Assembly (NCBI GenBank): GCA_022376925.1
Contig: JAIOJX010000031.1
Coordinates: 137,100,854-137,164,853 of the forward strand
DNA: 64,000 nt
Origin: Tragulus kanchil
Lineage: Eukaryota; Chordata; Mammalia; Artiodactyla; Tragulidae
Direction: 5' to 3'
Numbering within the stretch: the first letter of the stretch is position 1; each line of letters begins with the position of its first letter. The position numbers were made by a program, and so were the translations under genes. Below, piece by piece: positions 10,981-23,081 of this stretch. The notes under the pieces are model-generated. The model saw only the letters and a list, made by a program, of their open reading frames with translations. It was not told where the DNA came from and did not search any database.

Positions 10981-11838
10981 ATGTGAATAAATCAAGAAAT
11001 AAAGCTTTTAGAAATTTAACATTTGAAATACAAAAGTAATTTTAAACTACCAGAAGTGGAGTGTGCTCAGAGAATTGACCACACAGTGCAAGACAGAAAA
11101 CAAAAGAAAAATGACAATCTCTCCAGGCCCATTATAACTAACTATAACTGTCTTCTTTACTATCAGCCAACATTGAATTAAAAGTAGCTAGAATACAAGT
11201 GGTCTAATTCAATGTACCAAAAAAACACAAAACACCGTAATTGCTAGCTATCAGAAAATCTATTCTTCACTTCTGTGGTAATAGTTACAGCTGCCGTATG
11301 GCTGCTCACATATACCATACATTCTATCTTTCTCACAGCTAGAGTGTGGCCTTGTGACATCCCTGGAATGTTCTACAATGGGCTGTGAGCTGAACTAGTG
11401 AGTGCCAGTTACAGTCCTGGCCCATAAACCTCTCTGCGTGCTCCTCTCTGCTCTTCCCCTATTCCTGTGGGCTAGGATGACAATGACCAAGGTGAATGTA
11501 GTAGCCACAATGCCTCAGTTTGGTTCTAACTGTGGGGCTGTCTCTGACCGTCCCCTCTTCCCGTATACTCTGCTTACTAGAACATCCATCATTGACTATG
11601 GAACCAGTATTCTGTCAAGAGATAGAAACTAAAAAAAGAGAGAGAGACATAGAAACTACCCCAGTTATTTGGACAGAAGAAAAAAGTAACACAAAAGATT
11701 GTTTAATCAGTGTAAGTATCAAGATACATACATAAAGCAAGTGTGTAAAAATGCAAGGAGAAACAAAAATGTAGACAAATGAAATCTACAAACAAATAAC
11801 GATATCATGGGAATAGTATCATAACTAATATAGAAATA
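10981..11838. other. Unique DNA, no gene seen
   Basis: This is AT-rich sequence with two overlapping short frames at 11402-11735 that have no recognisable motif. I see no repeat that I can name with confidence. Confidence 0.5.
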
Positions 11839-11839
11839 T

Positions 11840-12148
11840 ATGGGCTTCCCTTGTAGTTCAGTGGGTAAAGAATCCACCTGCAATGCAGGACACCCTGGCT
11901 CAATTCCTGGGTTGAGAAGATCCCCTGGAGAAGGGATAGGCTACCCACTGCAGTGTTCTTGAGCTTTCTTGGTGGCTCAGATGGAAAAGACTCCACCTGT
12001 AATGTGGGAGACCTGGGTTCCATCTCTGGATTGGGAAAATTCCCTGGAGAAGGGACAGGCTACCAACTCCAGTATTCTTGCTTTGAGAATTCCGTGGCTC
12101 ATCCATGGGGTCGCAAAGAGTTGGTCATGACTGAGTGACTTGACTTTC
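11840..12148 (+). mobile_element. BovA2-type dimeric SINE
   Basis: A tRNA-like head (gggcttcccttgtagttcag) and BovA body (gatcccctggagaagggata) are followed by a second related unit (gagctttcttggtggctcag, then tccctggagaagggacagg). It ends ggtcgcaaagagttggtcat, then gactgagtgac. The duplicated Bov-A core marks the dimeric class. Confidence 0.85.
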
Positions 12149-12684
12149 ATGTAAATGTGTAATTATATATCCAAATATCTGAGACTACGCCTTCTTGTTC
12201 TCCTGAAATATTTTGAAGCTGATCACATTTGAGATGCCAAAGAAAGCCTCCTCCTTATTTCAAAATTAGAAATAATAAATGACTGCATTCTTTTATGTAA
12301 AATAAAAGGGAAAAAGCCCTAGTTTCATAACCAAAATAGAAAAGATAAAAGCCAAACTATTGGAAGTTTTGAAATTCTTTTCTAATTTGAAACAATTGAA
12401 ATTTCAGAATATCTATACTATAATCAAATTAGTACATATAAGAAGGCTAAAACCATAATTAAACAAAAATTCATATTTTTAAACATAGTATTAGACAAAA
12501 TAGAATGGAAATAAATGAATTAAATACCCATTCTAAGAAAAAATTTAAATTAAATATAAATAAACCCAAGAAGGAAAATGATGAAGTGAAATAAATTAAT
12601 TCAAAAACAGAATAAATCCAAGAGTTAGATTTTTGAAAAAAATGTCAGATGGCTAGACAATGAGCTAGTTAATGGAGTTAATTA
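12149..12684. other. AT-rich unique DNA
   Basis: No gene is visible. The A-rich plus strand suggests an old LINE remnant, but no segment is diagnostic. Confidence 0.4.
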
Positions 12685-12790
12685 GTGTCCTCATTTTACA
12701 TATGAGGAAACTGAGGAATGGAGTTAAAACATCTTATCAAAGACCCCGCAAATAATAAGTGTCTGAACAGTCAGATTCCAGATCACAATA
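12685..12790 (+). mobile_element. MIR SINE remnant
   Basis: The MIR core is recognisable: cctcattttacatatgagga, then aactgagg, followed by the expected order of decayed segments ending tcagattccagatc. Confidence 0.7.
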
Positions 12791-13275
12791 TTATCACTCA
12801 GAAGATAAAAATAATTATTTCACAGAGGCAGATGAAATTTAAAGATTTAAATTTTTGATGCATAGGAACATTAGACAATTCTCAAACTTGTCACATGACT
12901 GGTTCAAATATGTTTCATGAAAAGCAAGCTCATCTATTTTTCAGGATTTGAGAAATCTGGAGCAGGGCTGGGAACTCTCTTGCCATCCTGTGACCCATAT
13001 ACGCCCACTTGACAACAGCATCGACTCCTCTGTGATGCGCCTTATGAACAGCATAGCGCAGACCCAAGATAGCAGTTTCCCTAAAGGAAGGAGCTGGAAC
13101 CCCTGCTGCTCGGAGAGAAACATTTTCTCAGGGACTTGGCTAATCTCCCTCCTTGCACCAAAAAAGATTATCCAAGGACATATCCATCTGACAGAAAATG
13201 CAGGTCCCAGTTCCATCTTGTAGAACACACTGAAAGGTACCAAATAAGCGGGAAAGTTTACAGCATGAGTGTGTG
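12791..13275. other. Unique DNA, no gene seen
   Basis: A 131-codon minus frame (12941-13336) and a 91-codon plus frame overlap here. Neither shows a domain, and both carry compositional features of chance frames. Confidence 0.45.
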
Positions 13276-14149
13276 TCTCTTCTTTCAAGACTATGATTAA
13301 ATGAGAATGAAGAAACTCGATAACATCAGTCACCACCAGGCGTCTACCTTGCCATGTTCCTGCGTGTGGTAGAGAAATACAATCTGAGGCTGATAATTAA
13401 CGCTCCCAGTTTGTGCTCTCAGTCTAGTGAACCACAGGGGCAGGTTTAAGTGGCAATTTTGGCTCCAATACTGGCAGAGCCACAACCAGTAGAGATGACT
13501 GATTCAGAAGAGGTTGGATCATTTAGAGAAGTGTTTGTTTTCTGGGCCTGAAAGTGGGTGCTGTAATCAGAAATCCTTCACGAGACACGCATTTCTAGCT
13601 CTTCGGATTCAACTGTGTCTTTGATGGAGATGTTGGAAGTTACAAAAGTGCAACTTATAACCTGGAAGTTTGACAGTGCAAATCAGGTTTTCTTTCTGGT
13701 CAACTTCATGCACAATTCCAGACTGACAAGAAGCAGGATGAATTCACGTCAGAAAGATACCGTTTGAATTCAGCTTTTTCTGTCACTTCCATATCCTGAG
13801 AAAAGAAGGGAAATGATTCTTGGAAATCCTCAAGCGGTCCCAAGTTAAAGAGATTCCACTTCATTTTAAGATATTCTTCTGGTTTTGCCTTTTGTGGTTT
13901 CTCATTGATCCATGTCAAAGGACATTCACTTCTTTAGTATTCATAATTTCTTGATTCGTAAGTTAATTTTACCCCAGATTAGAACTTCATGCTTGCCAAT
14001 TTCATTCTGGTAGTATTAATCAACATTCACCTAACACATAGCCATTTCCCGGTCTCCTGCCTCAAACTGTGGGAATGGGACAAAAACTGGGAGTCTGAGA
14101 ACGTAGGCCTCTGACCTCTTATTTTCTGGATGTTGTGGACCATTTGATG

Positions 14150-14215
14150 AATCCCCAGTTTCTCTGAACCTCAGTTTCCTCATCCATAAAGTGAATGAGT
14201 TGGGAGCTACATTTT
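14150..14215 (-). mobile_element. MIR remnant, antisense
   Basis: The segment gaacctcagtttcctcatcc, then ataaagtgaatgag, is the antisense MIR core. A second copy lies at 15308-15373 through the block duplication. Confidence 0.65.
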
Positions 14216-15307
14216 TGCAAATGTCCCTTCAACTCTACCATTTTGCCAGTTCATCTTCCATCTATGTTTTAGCTCCTTTGAGCATTGCTAAGTGCTGTCT
14301 TTCAAAAAGCGCCCCACTCTTCTTGAACCATCACCTCTCTCCTCATGACTCATACATATGTGTATACATATAGATGTGGTGTCTTTTATTTTTCCACTAG
14401 AAATTTATACTCATCTGTCTACTGATGGGTGTTTCTCTTCTTTCAAGACTATGATTAAATGACAATGAAGAAACTCGATAACATCAGTCACCACCAGGCG
14501 TCTACCTTGCCATGTTCCTGCGTGTGGTAGAGAAATACAATCTGAGGCTGATAATTAACGCTCCCAGTTTGTGCTCTCAGTCTAGTGAACCACAGGGGCA
14601 GGTTTAAGTGGCAATTTTGGCTCCAATACTGGCAGAGCCACAACCAGTAGAGATGACTGATTCAGAAGAGGTTGGATCATTTAGAGAAGTGTTTGTTTTC
14701 TGGGCCTGAAAGTGGGTGCTGTAATCAGAAATCCTTCACGAGACACGCATTTCTAGCTCTTCGGATTCAACTGTGTCTTTGATGGAGATGTTGGAAGTTA
14801 CAAAAGTGCAACTTATAACCTGGAAGTTTGACAGTGCAAATCAGGTTTTCTTTCTGGTCAACTTCATGCACAATTCCAGACTGACAAGAAGCAGGATGAA
14901 TTCACGTCAGAAAGATACCGTTTGAATTCAGCTTTTTCTGTCACTTCCATATCCTGAGAAAAGAAGGGAAATGATTCTTGGAAATCCTCAAGCGGTCCCA
15001 AGTTAAAGAGATTCCACTTCATTTTAAGATATTCTTCTGGTTTTGCCTTTTGTGGTTTCTCATTGATCCATGTCAAAGGACATTCACTTCTTTAGTATTC
15101 ATAATTTCTTGATTCGTAAGTTAATTTTACCCCAGATTAGAACTTCATGCTTGCCAATTTCATTCTGGTAGTATTAATCAACATTCACCTAACACATAGC
15201 CATTTCCCGGTCTCCTGCCTCAAACTGTGGGAATGGGACAAAAACTGGGAGTCTGAGAACGTAGGCCTCTGACCTCTTATTTTCTGGATGTTGTGGACCA
15301 TTTGATG

Positions 15308-15373
15308 AATCCCCAGTTTCTCTGAACCTCAGTTTCCTCATCCATAAAGTGAATGAGTTGGGAGCTACATTTT
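15308..15373 (-). mobile_element. MIR remnant, antisense, second copy in the duplication
   Basis: It is identical to the element at 14150-14215, offset by 1158. Confidence 0.65.
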
Positions 15374-15578
15374 TGCAAATGTCCCTTCAACTCTACCATT
15401 TTGCCAGTTCATCTTCCATCTATGTTTTAGCTCCTTTGAGCATTGCTAAGTGCTGTCTTTCAAAAAGCGCCCCACTCTTCTTGAACCATCACCTCTCTCC
15501 TCATGACTCATACATATGTGTATACATATAGATGTGGTGTCTTTTATTTTTCCACTAGAAATTTATACTCATCTGTCT

Positions 15579-16080
15579 TACATCTTTCCTCAAACCCTTT
15601 CTTATCCAAATTACATAGCACTTGGATTTCTCCCCATTCTAGACACTTTCAAGTTCTGGCTTCAAGGTCTCTTCCCAAACCTGTGGTGATATTTAACAGT
15701 CCTCATCATCAATTGCCGTGTCCCACTGTCTTCTTAGTTCTGGCTTCAGAATCTGACATTGTCCTGTTGCCACTGCCACGACTCTGATAACCTTGCTCCT
15801 CTGTAACTGTCCACTTGACATCTGGCTTGAACCAGGAGGAAGATCCTCAGCAGGGAGTGGAACTGCTTGCTGCCTGCCTCACTGTCTGTAGTCACAAAAT
15901 CACAAACGGGACAAAGAGAACATGGTTTAAGACTCAGATCTTAGCCGAGAAGAAGGATGCTTGCCACAGCAGGAGACGAAAATTGAGGGAGTCGTGTGCC
16001 CAGAGCCTGCCCATGGATTTAGCTGGGACGCCACCTCATGATGTCCATCAGTTGCTTTGGCTCCACCTCTGTTAAACCCT
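15579..16080. other. Unique DNA, no gene seen
   Basis: Short frames at 15503-15787 and 15815-16075 show no domain. No promoter-like CpG cluster is present. Confidence 0.45.
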
Positions 16081-16084
16081 TGGT

Positions 16085-16212
16085 ATGATCGATCGCATTT
16101 GACCCTAACACTAATTCTATGAGGAAGGCACTGTTAATACTCCCATTTCATGGATAAGGAAACTGAGGGCATCAACAGTCTGTGCAAACTCAATGGCTAA
16201 GCTGGAATCAGA
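16085..16212 (+). mobile_element. MIR SINE remnant
   Basis: The order of conserved pieces is ctaattctatgaggaaggca, ctcccatttcatggataagg, aaactgagg, then a decayed 3' part ending in gctggaatcagaac. Confidence 0.7.
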
Positions 16213-16299
16213 ACAGACATCTGCATGAGATCAGATCTGGGCTCTTACCTCACTACTCCCTGGCTCACCTTCTTAAAAAGCTGATTTGGGTTTATTTCA

Positions 16300-16336
16300 T
16301 TTTTTATCTATCTACCTATCTACCATCTATCTTTTT
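16300..16336 (+). repeat. Imperfect TATC-type microsatellite
   Basis: The stretch tatctatctacctatctacc, then atctatc, is a short degenerate tetranucleotide repeat. Confidence 0.75.
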
Positions 16337-16662
16337 TAGTGACAATAATGGCTAAAAACGTCTGAAATACTATTTTCAGGGGAGAAAGTATCCTCTTTAT
16401 TGTAAACACAAAATAATAGAAGCTTTCTTCCATTTCTGCTCCTTTGGCTTCTGCTGCATTGCAACCTCCCGCCCCTCCCTCCTCCCGGCATGGAGTCCCC
16501 AGTCCAGCTGTGGGTCTTTGGTTTAGAACCCAGGACACTTGCAGGGGTTGTCTTTGGGACAGATACTTGCGTAGGCCCCAATTCCCATGAACATGGTACA
16601 TTTGATTGACAGGGACAGCAGGGCTTTAGGGCTTGTAAACGTCTTGTCCCGCCCCAAATATA

Positions 16663-16968
16663 ACAACTTTTTTTTTTTTTTTTTTTTTTTTTAGATTTTT
16701 GGGGGTGGTGAGTTGGGGGCCACTTCTATTGGTTTTTCACTTATCTATTTTCATCCATCTTTGTTCTTTGGCCCGTGTGGCCTCCCATCTCAGTGGCCTC
16801 TGTCACCTCAGAGCACTGGCTCTGGGCGCATGCGCTCCAGAGCTCCAGCTGGGTAGTTGGACACATAGGTCCAGCTGCTCCGCAGGATCTTCCCAGGCCA
16901 GGGATCGAACCTGAGCCCTTTGCACCGCAAGGTGGTGTCTTTACCCACTGGACCACCAGGGAAGCCCA
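16663..16968 (-). mobile_element. CHR-type SINE, antisense
   Basis: The element starts with a T run of more than 20 bases (about 16671-16692). It continues ccacttctattggtttttca, body, and the head complement ggaccaccagggaagccc. Flanking acaacttttt and acaactttt suggest a target-site duplication of about nine bases. Confidence 0.88.
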
Positions 16969-17049
16969 ATGTGACAACTTTTAAGTTGAGAGTTTGTTTT
17001 GAAACCATGCACTTGGCTTAAACTACAGCACTTGTATATCAGAGCAGGT

Positions 17050-19210
17050 GGTGAACAAATTCTTCTACCTGTGTCCCTACCTCAGTCTTGGTGAGGCTCC
17101 CCCTGGAACTCAGACTCCTATGGACACAGCAGCGAGGGCGTGGGAGGTGAGCAGAGACGCTGTATCCAGACCCTGGGAAGATCCCAGAGCGAGCCTCTCC
17201 CAGTCTCTAACCCACCTCCTGAGGTCACAGGAGAGGCTGGTGAGGGTGGTGGGCTTTGAAACAGGGTAGGTTGTCCTCACGGGGAATGGATTTTTTTAAA
17301 CCCAGAGGTTAAGCGTCTAGCTCAGGAAAAGCGTTATACTTTCAAGTTACAATCCATGGCATACCTCCCCTCCCCTCCCCCAGCTCTGGGCCCTCAGTGA
17401 AAAGAAGAGTGACCTAGGGTTATAAGGGGTGCGTCTTTGCCTTGCTGCTAAGCTAAGGAGAGAAAATACGCTATCCTTGAGAATCCCTAAAGGAAATGGT
17501 GAACAAACTGCAGGATGGCTTCCACATGCGCAATGCTCTGAATCAATGTTTCTCCTCGTCCTCTTCTACCCCAAATACCCATCTGGGTTTTTTGTTCCTC
17601 CTGGGTTTCTCCACTGGCAACAGATGAAAGAGTCACTTTCGGTCCCTAGAACTAGTCACTGCCCAAAATCTGACTATATATCCTCCACCCATTCAGTTTC
17701 AGGACTTGAGTCTAATTATCTGTTCTTTCCTGGCCTGTACAAAACTGAAGGTCTGTAAACACCTGTTCATATTGGAAATACACCTTCAACAGCTCCGTAT
17801 TATCTGCCTTTCTGAGCTAGTCCAGGCTGATCACAGTCTTCAGGACAGACACAGATGTGGTCTGCTGGCCTGAAATGTGATCCCCTGGCCTCATTGATTC
17901 AGTTACCCCATCTGCATGTCCCCTCCCCCTCCTACTGGCCGCCTCTGTTGAAATGCCCCACAGACACCGCTTAACTCTATAGGTATAGAGCACAGATTGT
18001 CTACTGGAGTCTTAGCTGTTTCACAAGGCCATTATTTTCTTTAGTACAGATTTCCCAGGTGGCACAGTGGTAAAGAATTCCGTTGACAGTGCAGGAGATG
18101 TGGGTTCGCCGGGGGTAAAGACCCAAATGGACACAGCAGCGAAAGGGCGTGGTGAACAAATTCTTCTACCTGTGTCCCTACCTCAGTCTTGGTGAGGCTC
18201 CCCCTGGAACTCAGACTCCTATGGACACAGCAGCGAGGGCGTGGGAGGTGAGCAGAGACGCTGTATCCAGACCCTGGGAAGATCCCAGAGCGAGCCTCTC
18301 CCAGTCTCTAACCCACCTCCTGAGGTCACAGGAGAGGCTGGTGAGGGTGGTGGGCTTTGAAACAGGGTAGGTTGTCCTCACGGGGAATGGATTTTTTTAA
18401 ACCCAGAGGTTAAGCGTCTAGCTCAGGAAAAGCGTTATACTTTCAAGTTACAATCCATGGCATACCTCCCCTCCCCTCCCCCAGCTCTGGGCCCTCAGTG
18501 AAAAGAAGAGTGACCTAGGGTTATAAGGGGTGCGTCTTTGCCTTGCTGCTAAGCTAAGGAGAGAAAATACGCTATCCTTGAGAATCCCTAAAGGAAATGG
18601 TGAACAAACTGCAGGATGGCTTCCACATGCGCAATGCTCTGAATCAATGTTTCTCCTCGTCCTCTTCTACCCCAAATACCCATCTGGGTTTTTTGTTCCT
18701 CCTGGGTTTCTCCACTGGCAACAGATGAAAGAGTCACTTTCGGTCCCTAGAACTAGTCACTGCCCAAAATCTGACTATATATCCTCCACCCATTCAGTTT
18801 CAGGACTTGAGTCTAATTATCTGTTCTTTCCTGGCCTGTACAAAACTGAAGGTCTGTAAACACCTGTTCATATTGGAAATACACCTTCAACAGCTCCGTA
18901 TTATCTGCCTTTCTGAGCTAGTCCAGGCTGATCACAGTCTTCAGGACAGACACAGATGTGGTCTGCTGGCCTGAAATGTGATCCCCTGGCCTCATTGATT
19001 CAGTTACCCCATCTGCATGTCCCCTCCCCCTCCTACTGGTCGCCCTCTCTTGAAATGCCCAACAGACACCTCTTAATTCTATAGGTATAGAGCACAGATT
19101 GTCTACTGGAGTCTTAGCTGTTTCACAAGGCCATTATTTTCTTTAGTACAGATTTCCCAGGTGGCACAGTGGTAAAGAATTCCGTTGACAGTGCAGGAGA
19201 TGTGGGTTCG
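17050..19210 (+). repeat. Direct duplication, offset about 1101 (17050-18108 and 18151-19210)
   Basis: The left copy stops abruptly inside a Bov-tA, straight after its gtgggttcg, so the SINE is cut in half. The 42-base spacer contains atggacacagcagcgaaagg, a garbled version of an internal segment near 17120 (atggacacagcagcgagggc). Substitutions cluster at 17939-17980 of the left copy only. The third copy of that stretch at about 20155 agrees with the second. Confidence 0.94.
18049..18108 (+). mobile_element. Bov-tA SINE, head only, cut by a duplication junction
   Basis: It has the same head as the full element at 19150 (atttcccaggtggcacagtg) but ends at gtgggttcg within the B-box. Confidence 0.85.
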
Positions 19211-19365
19211 ATCCCTGGGTTGGTAAGATCCCCTGCAGAAGGAAATGCAACCCACTCCAGTATTCTTGCCTGGAAAATCCCATGGATAATGGAGCCTGGT
19301 GGGCTACAGTCCACTGGGTCACAAAGAGTGAGACAGGACTTAACAACTGGGTACACACACACACT
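19150..19365 (+). mobile_element. Bov-tA SINE
   Basis: The complete element has the head atttcccaggtggcacagtg, B-box ggttcgatccctgg, body ctccagtattcttgcctgga, and ends gggtcacaaagagtgagaca before a short CA run. Confidence 0.88.
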
Positions 19366-20265
19366 TTTTTTAAATGATATGTAAGCCATTTGAGGCCCAA
19401 CATTATTTAGCCATCAACAAAGGCTAAATAAAATTGGGCGTCTCCACCAGCTATACTTTACAGTGCTAAACTTGTAGCGGAAGTTGAATAAATGCTTCTT
19501 GATTGACAGAAAACAGATGGATGATAAATATTTAATTTGAATGGGGATTTTCCTAAAGGGAGAAGTACTTGGCTGATTGTCTGAAAGTAAAAAGGGATTC
19601 AGGGCTGTTTTGTTAATTTTATGTATGACTTTTTTTGTATGACTGTGCAGTGAGAGAGAAATTCAGTAAACTCATACGTGCTTATCCCATCTAGATAAAT
19701 GAAAGGTAAAAAAATTGTAAGTTTGATGAGATCCACCGATGAATGACTATAGTCATTTGAAAGCAAAAAGCTGAGAATTCTAACTTTGCTGTATTAAAAA
19801 TAGCTTTAGAGTCATGTTCTGAAGCTGAAAGGTTTTATACAAATTAATAATACAAGTGATTTTTCAACTTCTATTGAACAGGGAAGTAAATAACAAAAAC
19901 TAGCAGAGTCAGCAATTAGTTAAGTGGTTTTCTCACGTGTATGCAGGGCAGCCCCATTAATTTTCTCTGTTGAGGAGGTGGGGTGATACAAATTTTTACT
20001 TTTGATAATTACAAATGCAACTGCCTTTCTGAGCTAGTCCAGGCTGATCACAGTCTTCAGGACAGACACAGATGTGGTCTGCTGGCCTGAAATGTGATCC
20101 CCTGGCCTCATTGATTCAGTTACCCCATCTGCATGTCCCCTCCCCCTCCTACTGGTCGCCCTCTCTTGAAATGCCCAACAGACACCTCTTAATTCTATAG
20201 GTATAGAGCACAGATTGTCTACTGGAGTCTTAGCTGTTTCACAAGGCCATTATTTTCTTTAGTAC

Positions 20266-20481
20266 AGATTTCCCAGGTGGCACAGTGGTAAAGAATTCCG
20301 TTGACAGTGCAGGAGATGTGGGTTCGATCCCTGGGTTGGTAAGATCCCCTGCAGAAGGAAATGCAACCCACTCCAGTATTCTTGCCTGGAAAATCCCATG
20401 GATAATGGAGCCTGGTGGGCTACAGTCCACTGGGTCACAAAGAGTGAGACAGGACTTAACAACTGGGTACACACACACACT
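20266..20481 (+). mobile_element. Bov-tA SINE, second copy in the duplication
   Basis: It repeats 19150-19365 exactly with its flanks. Confidence 0.88.
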
Positions 20482-21639
20482 TTTTTTAAATGATATGTAA
20501 GCCATTTGAGGCCCAACATTATTTAGCCATCAACAAAGGCTAAATAAAATTGGGCGTCTCCACCAGCTATACTTTACAGTGCTAAACTTGTAGCGGAAGT
20601 TGAATAAATGCTTCTTGATTGACAGAAAACAGATGGATGATAAATATTTAATTTGAATGGGGATTTTCCTAAAGGGAGAAGTACTTGGCTGATTGTCTGA
20701 AAGTAAAAAGGGATTCAGGGCTGTTTTGTTAATTTTATGTATGACTTTTTTTGTATGACTGTGCAGTGAGAGAGAAATTCAGTAAACTCATACGTGCTTA
20801 TCCCATCTAGATAAATGAAAGGTAAAAAAATTGTAAGTTTGATGAGATCCACCGATGAATGACTATAGTCATTTGAAAGCAAAAAGCTGAGAATTCTAAC
20901 TTTGCTGTATTAAAAATAGCTTTAGAGTCATGTTCTGAAGCTGAAAGGTTTTATACAAATTAATAATACAAGTGATTTTTCAACTTCTATTGAACAGGGA
21001 AGTAAATAACAAAAACTAGCAGAGTCAGCAATTAGTTAAGTGGTTTTCTCACGTGTATGCAGGGCAGCCCCATTAATTTTCTCTGTTGAGGAGGTGGGGG
21101 TGATCCCAACACAATTCCTTCTACTTTTGGCCCAGTGCCCCATATCCTTGACAGGAGTTTAGTTGGCAATTATTTGGTTAAATACAGTACACCATGGAAA
21201 TTTTTCCTTTGATTCTTTAACCAAGAGACCCAAAACACAGAACATAGCATTAACTAAAGGAAACACAGGCTTATGTGTAGGTCTCTCAAGGTTCCCCCAC
21301 CCCAACTGATGCCTGAGAGAAACCTTCCACATCAGAGGGTCATTGTGAAGAGAAACTGGGTGATCATTGAGAAAGAGCACTGGCAAGTAAAATACTTTAA
21401 TATATAATATGTAATTATTGAAGTTGCTTGCTATAATATAGTCTGTATAGTAGGTGCTCGATTGCACAATGCCTAAAATGAAGTTTTGACTGTATTCAGG
21501 CATTAGATTATTGTCGAGATAGGAGTCTGATTTTAATATGTCCTTGTTGGTATTAGAACAGTCACTGCACTGTGTTTCGCCCAACCCCCCCATACAAGCT
21601 ACAGGTGATAGGGACAGAGTAGAATAGGTAGGTGGCTGT

Positions 21640-22125
21640 AGAGTCCTAGTAGGGGGTGGTAGGTAGAAGGGAGAAACCTGTGAAAGGTTGGGAAGCCAAT
21701 AAGTTAACGATAACTCAGGAGAGCTGCTCCTTGTTCAGTAAAGCAGGCTCAACTGGGTATAAACAGCTGATGAAGGAGGAGCTGGCGAAGAAGCAACCAA
21801 TGATGTATGTCCTGCATCTGCATCTACTTGAGGGGGGCGGTCTTCTACTATCCTATATATATTGCTGCCCACTCAGTTGAAGGGAGAGCAGAGCAGAGCA
21901 GAGCAGAGCTGAGCTGAGCTGAGCTGAGCTGAGCTGAGCTGAGCTGAGCTGAGCTGAGCTGAGCTGAGCTGAGCTGAGCTGAGCTGAGCTGAGCTGAGCT
22001 TTCCTGCCTGTCTGCTTACACCTCTTACAAGTACCCTATCCTAATAAATCCTTTTCTTGTCTATCACTCTGCTTCTCGCTGAATTCTTTCTGCATTGAGG
22101 CACGATGAACCTGAACATCAGTGGG
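21640..22125 (+). mobile_element. LTR-like element (probable ERV1-type solo LTR or LTR edge)
   Basis: Promoter-like tcctatatatattgctgccc at about 21851 is followed by the GAGCT array. Then come a polyadenylation signal (taataaatccttttcttg at about 22042) and a U5-like tctgcttctcgctgaattct, then ttctgcattgagg. This TATA, AATAAA and T/C-rich order is typical of gammaretrovirus-like LTRs. No gag, pol or env reading frame follows. The 5' edge is not defined and a primer-binding site could not be confirmed. A second copy lies at about 22836-23321. Confidence 0.55.
21886..22000 (+). repeat. Pentanucleotide array: 4 GAGCA then 19 GAGCT
   Basis: Twenty-three perfect five-base units are present with no interruption. 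GAGCT is palindrome-rich (AGCT in each unit) and matches the core word of mammalian immunoglobulin switch regions. The context is an LTR, not an immunoglobulin locus. Confidence 0.97.
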
Positions 22126-22145
22126 CCCATACGTTGGGTGAGTGC

Positions 22146-22346
22146 TGGATTAAGTCCCGGCCATGTGGGTTCGAGTCCCAGACAGGGTTTTGGCTGGGGT
22201 TAAGCCTTAGTTGCGTGGGTTCGAGTCTCAAACCAGGTTTTGGCTAGGTTCAAGCCCCAGTCACGTGGGTTCAAGTCCCAAACAGGATTTTGGCTGGAAT
22301 TCAAGCTCCAGCTACATGGGTTCAAGTCCCAGGCAGGGTTCGATCA
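22146..22346 (+). repeat. Minisatellite, four units of 50-51 bases, each with a tRNA B-box-like core
   Basis: Cores GGTTCGAGTCC (22168), GGTTCGAGTCT (22218), GGTTCAAGTCC (22268) and GGTTCAAGTCC (22319) recur every 50, 50 and 51 bases. Each is preceded by a gtgggt/atgggt run and followed by a variant of cagggttttggctgg. The first core fits the RNA polymerase III B-box consensus. No A-box at tRNA spacing was found, so these are not tRNA genes. Confidence 0.88.
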
Positions 22347-23081
22347 GGTCTGGGCCCTGGGTTGAAGTCTCAAATCGAGGTAAAACCCTTTCACAGGGCT
22401 GCAGGAATCTTCACCAAATCCTCCTCACATTTAATGCTTCATGATGAGGTTCATCACCTGTTCAAGGACCCTCCCAGTCACCATCCCATTTAGCCTTCAA
22501 ACCCATTGAGTCCCTGCTTGGGGTGACGCTCCCTCCTGGAGCAGGGGCCTGGCTTGGTCCTCATCTCCACCGACCACTCTGGGGCTGTACCAAAGGCCAT
22601 TCTGGCTGAACTTTGATTAGAGAGGGGTAGCAGCCCTCCCAGCTATGAAAAAGTGAGAGTGCAGAAGCCTAAAATGAAGTTTTGACTGTATTCAGGCATT
22701 AGATTATTGTCGAGATAGGAGTCTGATTTTAATATGTCCTTGTTGGTATTAGAACAGTCACTGCACTGTGTTTCGCCCAACCCCCCCATACAAGCTACAG
22801 GTGATAGGGACAGAGTAGAATAGGTAGGTGGCTGTAGAGTCCTAGTAGGGGGTGGTAGGTAGAAGGGAGAAACCTGTGAAAGGTTGGGAAGCCAATAAGT
22901 TAACGATAACTCAGGAGAGCTGCTCCTTGTTCAGTAAAGCAGGCTCAACTGGGTATAAACAGCTGATGAAGGAGGAGCTGGCGAAGAAGCAACCAATGAT
23001 GTATGTCCTGCATCTGCATCTACTTGAGGGGGGCGGTCTTCTACTATCCTATATATATTGCTGCCCACTCAGTTGAAGGGA

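Larger units (their letters stand above)
13276..15578 (+). repeat. Direct duplication, offset 1158 (13276-14420 and 14434-15578)
   Basis: The two copies of 1145 bases are near-identical. The 13-base spacer actgatgggtgtt imitates the flank before the left copy (gcatgagtgtgtg), and an early base differs (aaatgacaatg against aaatgagaatg). The unit has no transposon ends. Confidence 0.94.
18905..21104 (+). repeat. Direct duplication, offset 1116 (18905-19987 and 20021-21104)
   Basis: This pair overlaps the previous one, so the segment 17804-18108 exists three times (also at 18905-19210 and 20021-20326). A 33-base AT-rich spacer separates the copies. Confidence 0.94.

Noticed and set aside
16420..16520. 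Possible CpG island or promoter
   Set aside because: The stretch is GC-rich but short, with few CpGs, and no exon follows.
21886..22000. Immunoglobulin switch region
   Set aside because: The GAGCT word fits, but the array is only 115 bases, has no GGGGT units, lacks nearby constant-region exons and lies in an LTR-like element.
22146..22346. tRNA gene cluster
   Set aside because: B-box-like cores are present, but there is no A-box at proper spacing, no cloverleaf and no terminator after each unit.
22146..22346. CRISPR array
   Set aside because: Regular 50-base spacing was noted, but the whole unit repeats rather than short repeats with unrelated spacers, and the genome is mammalian.
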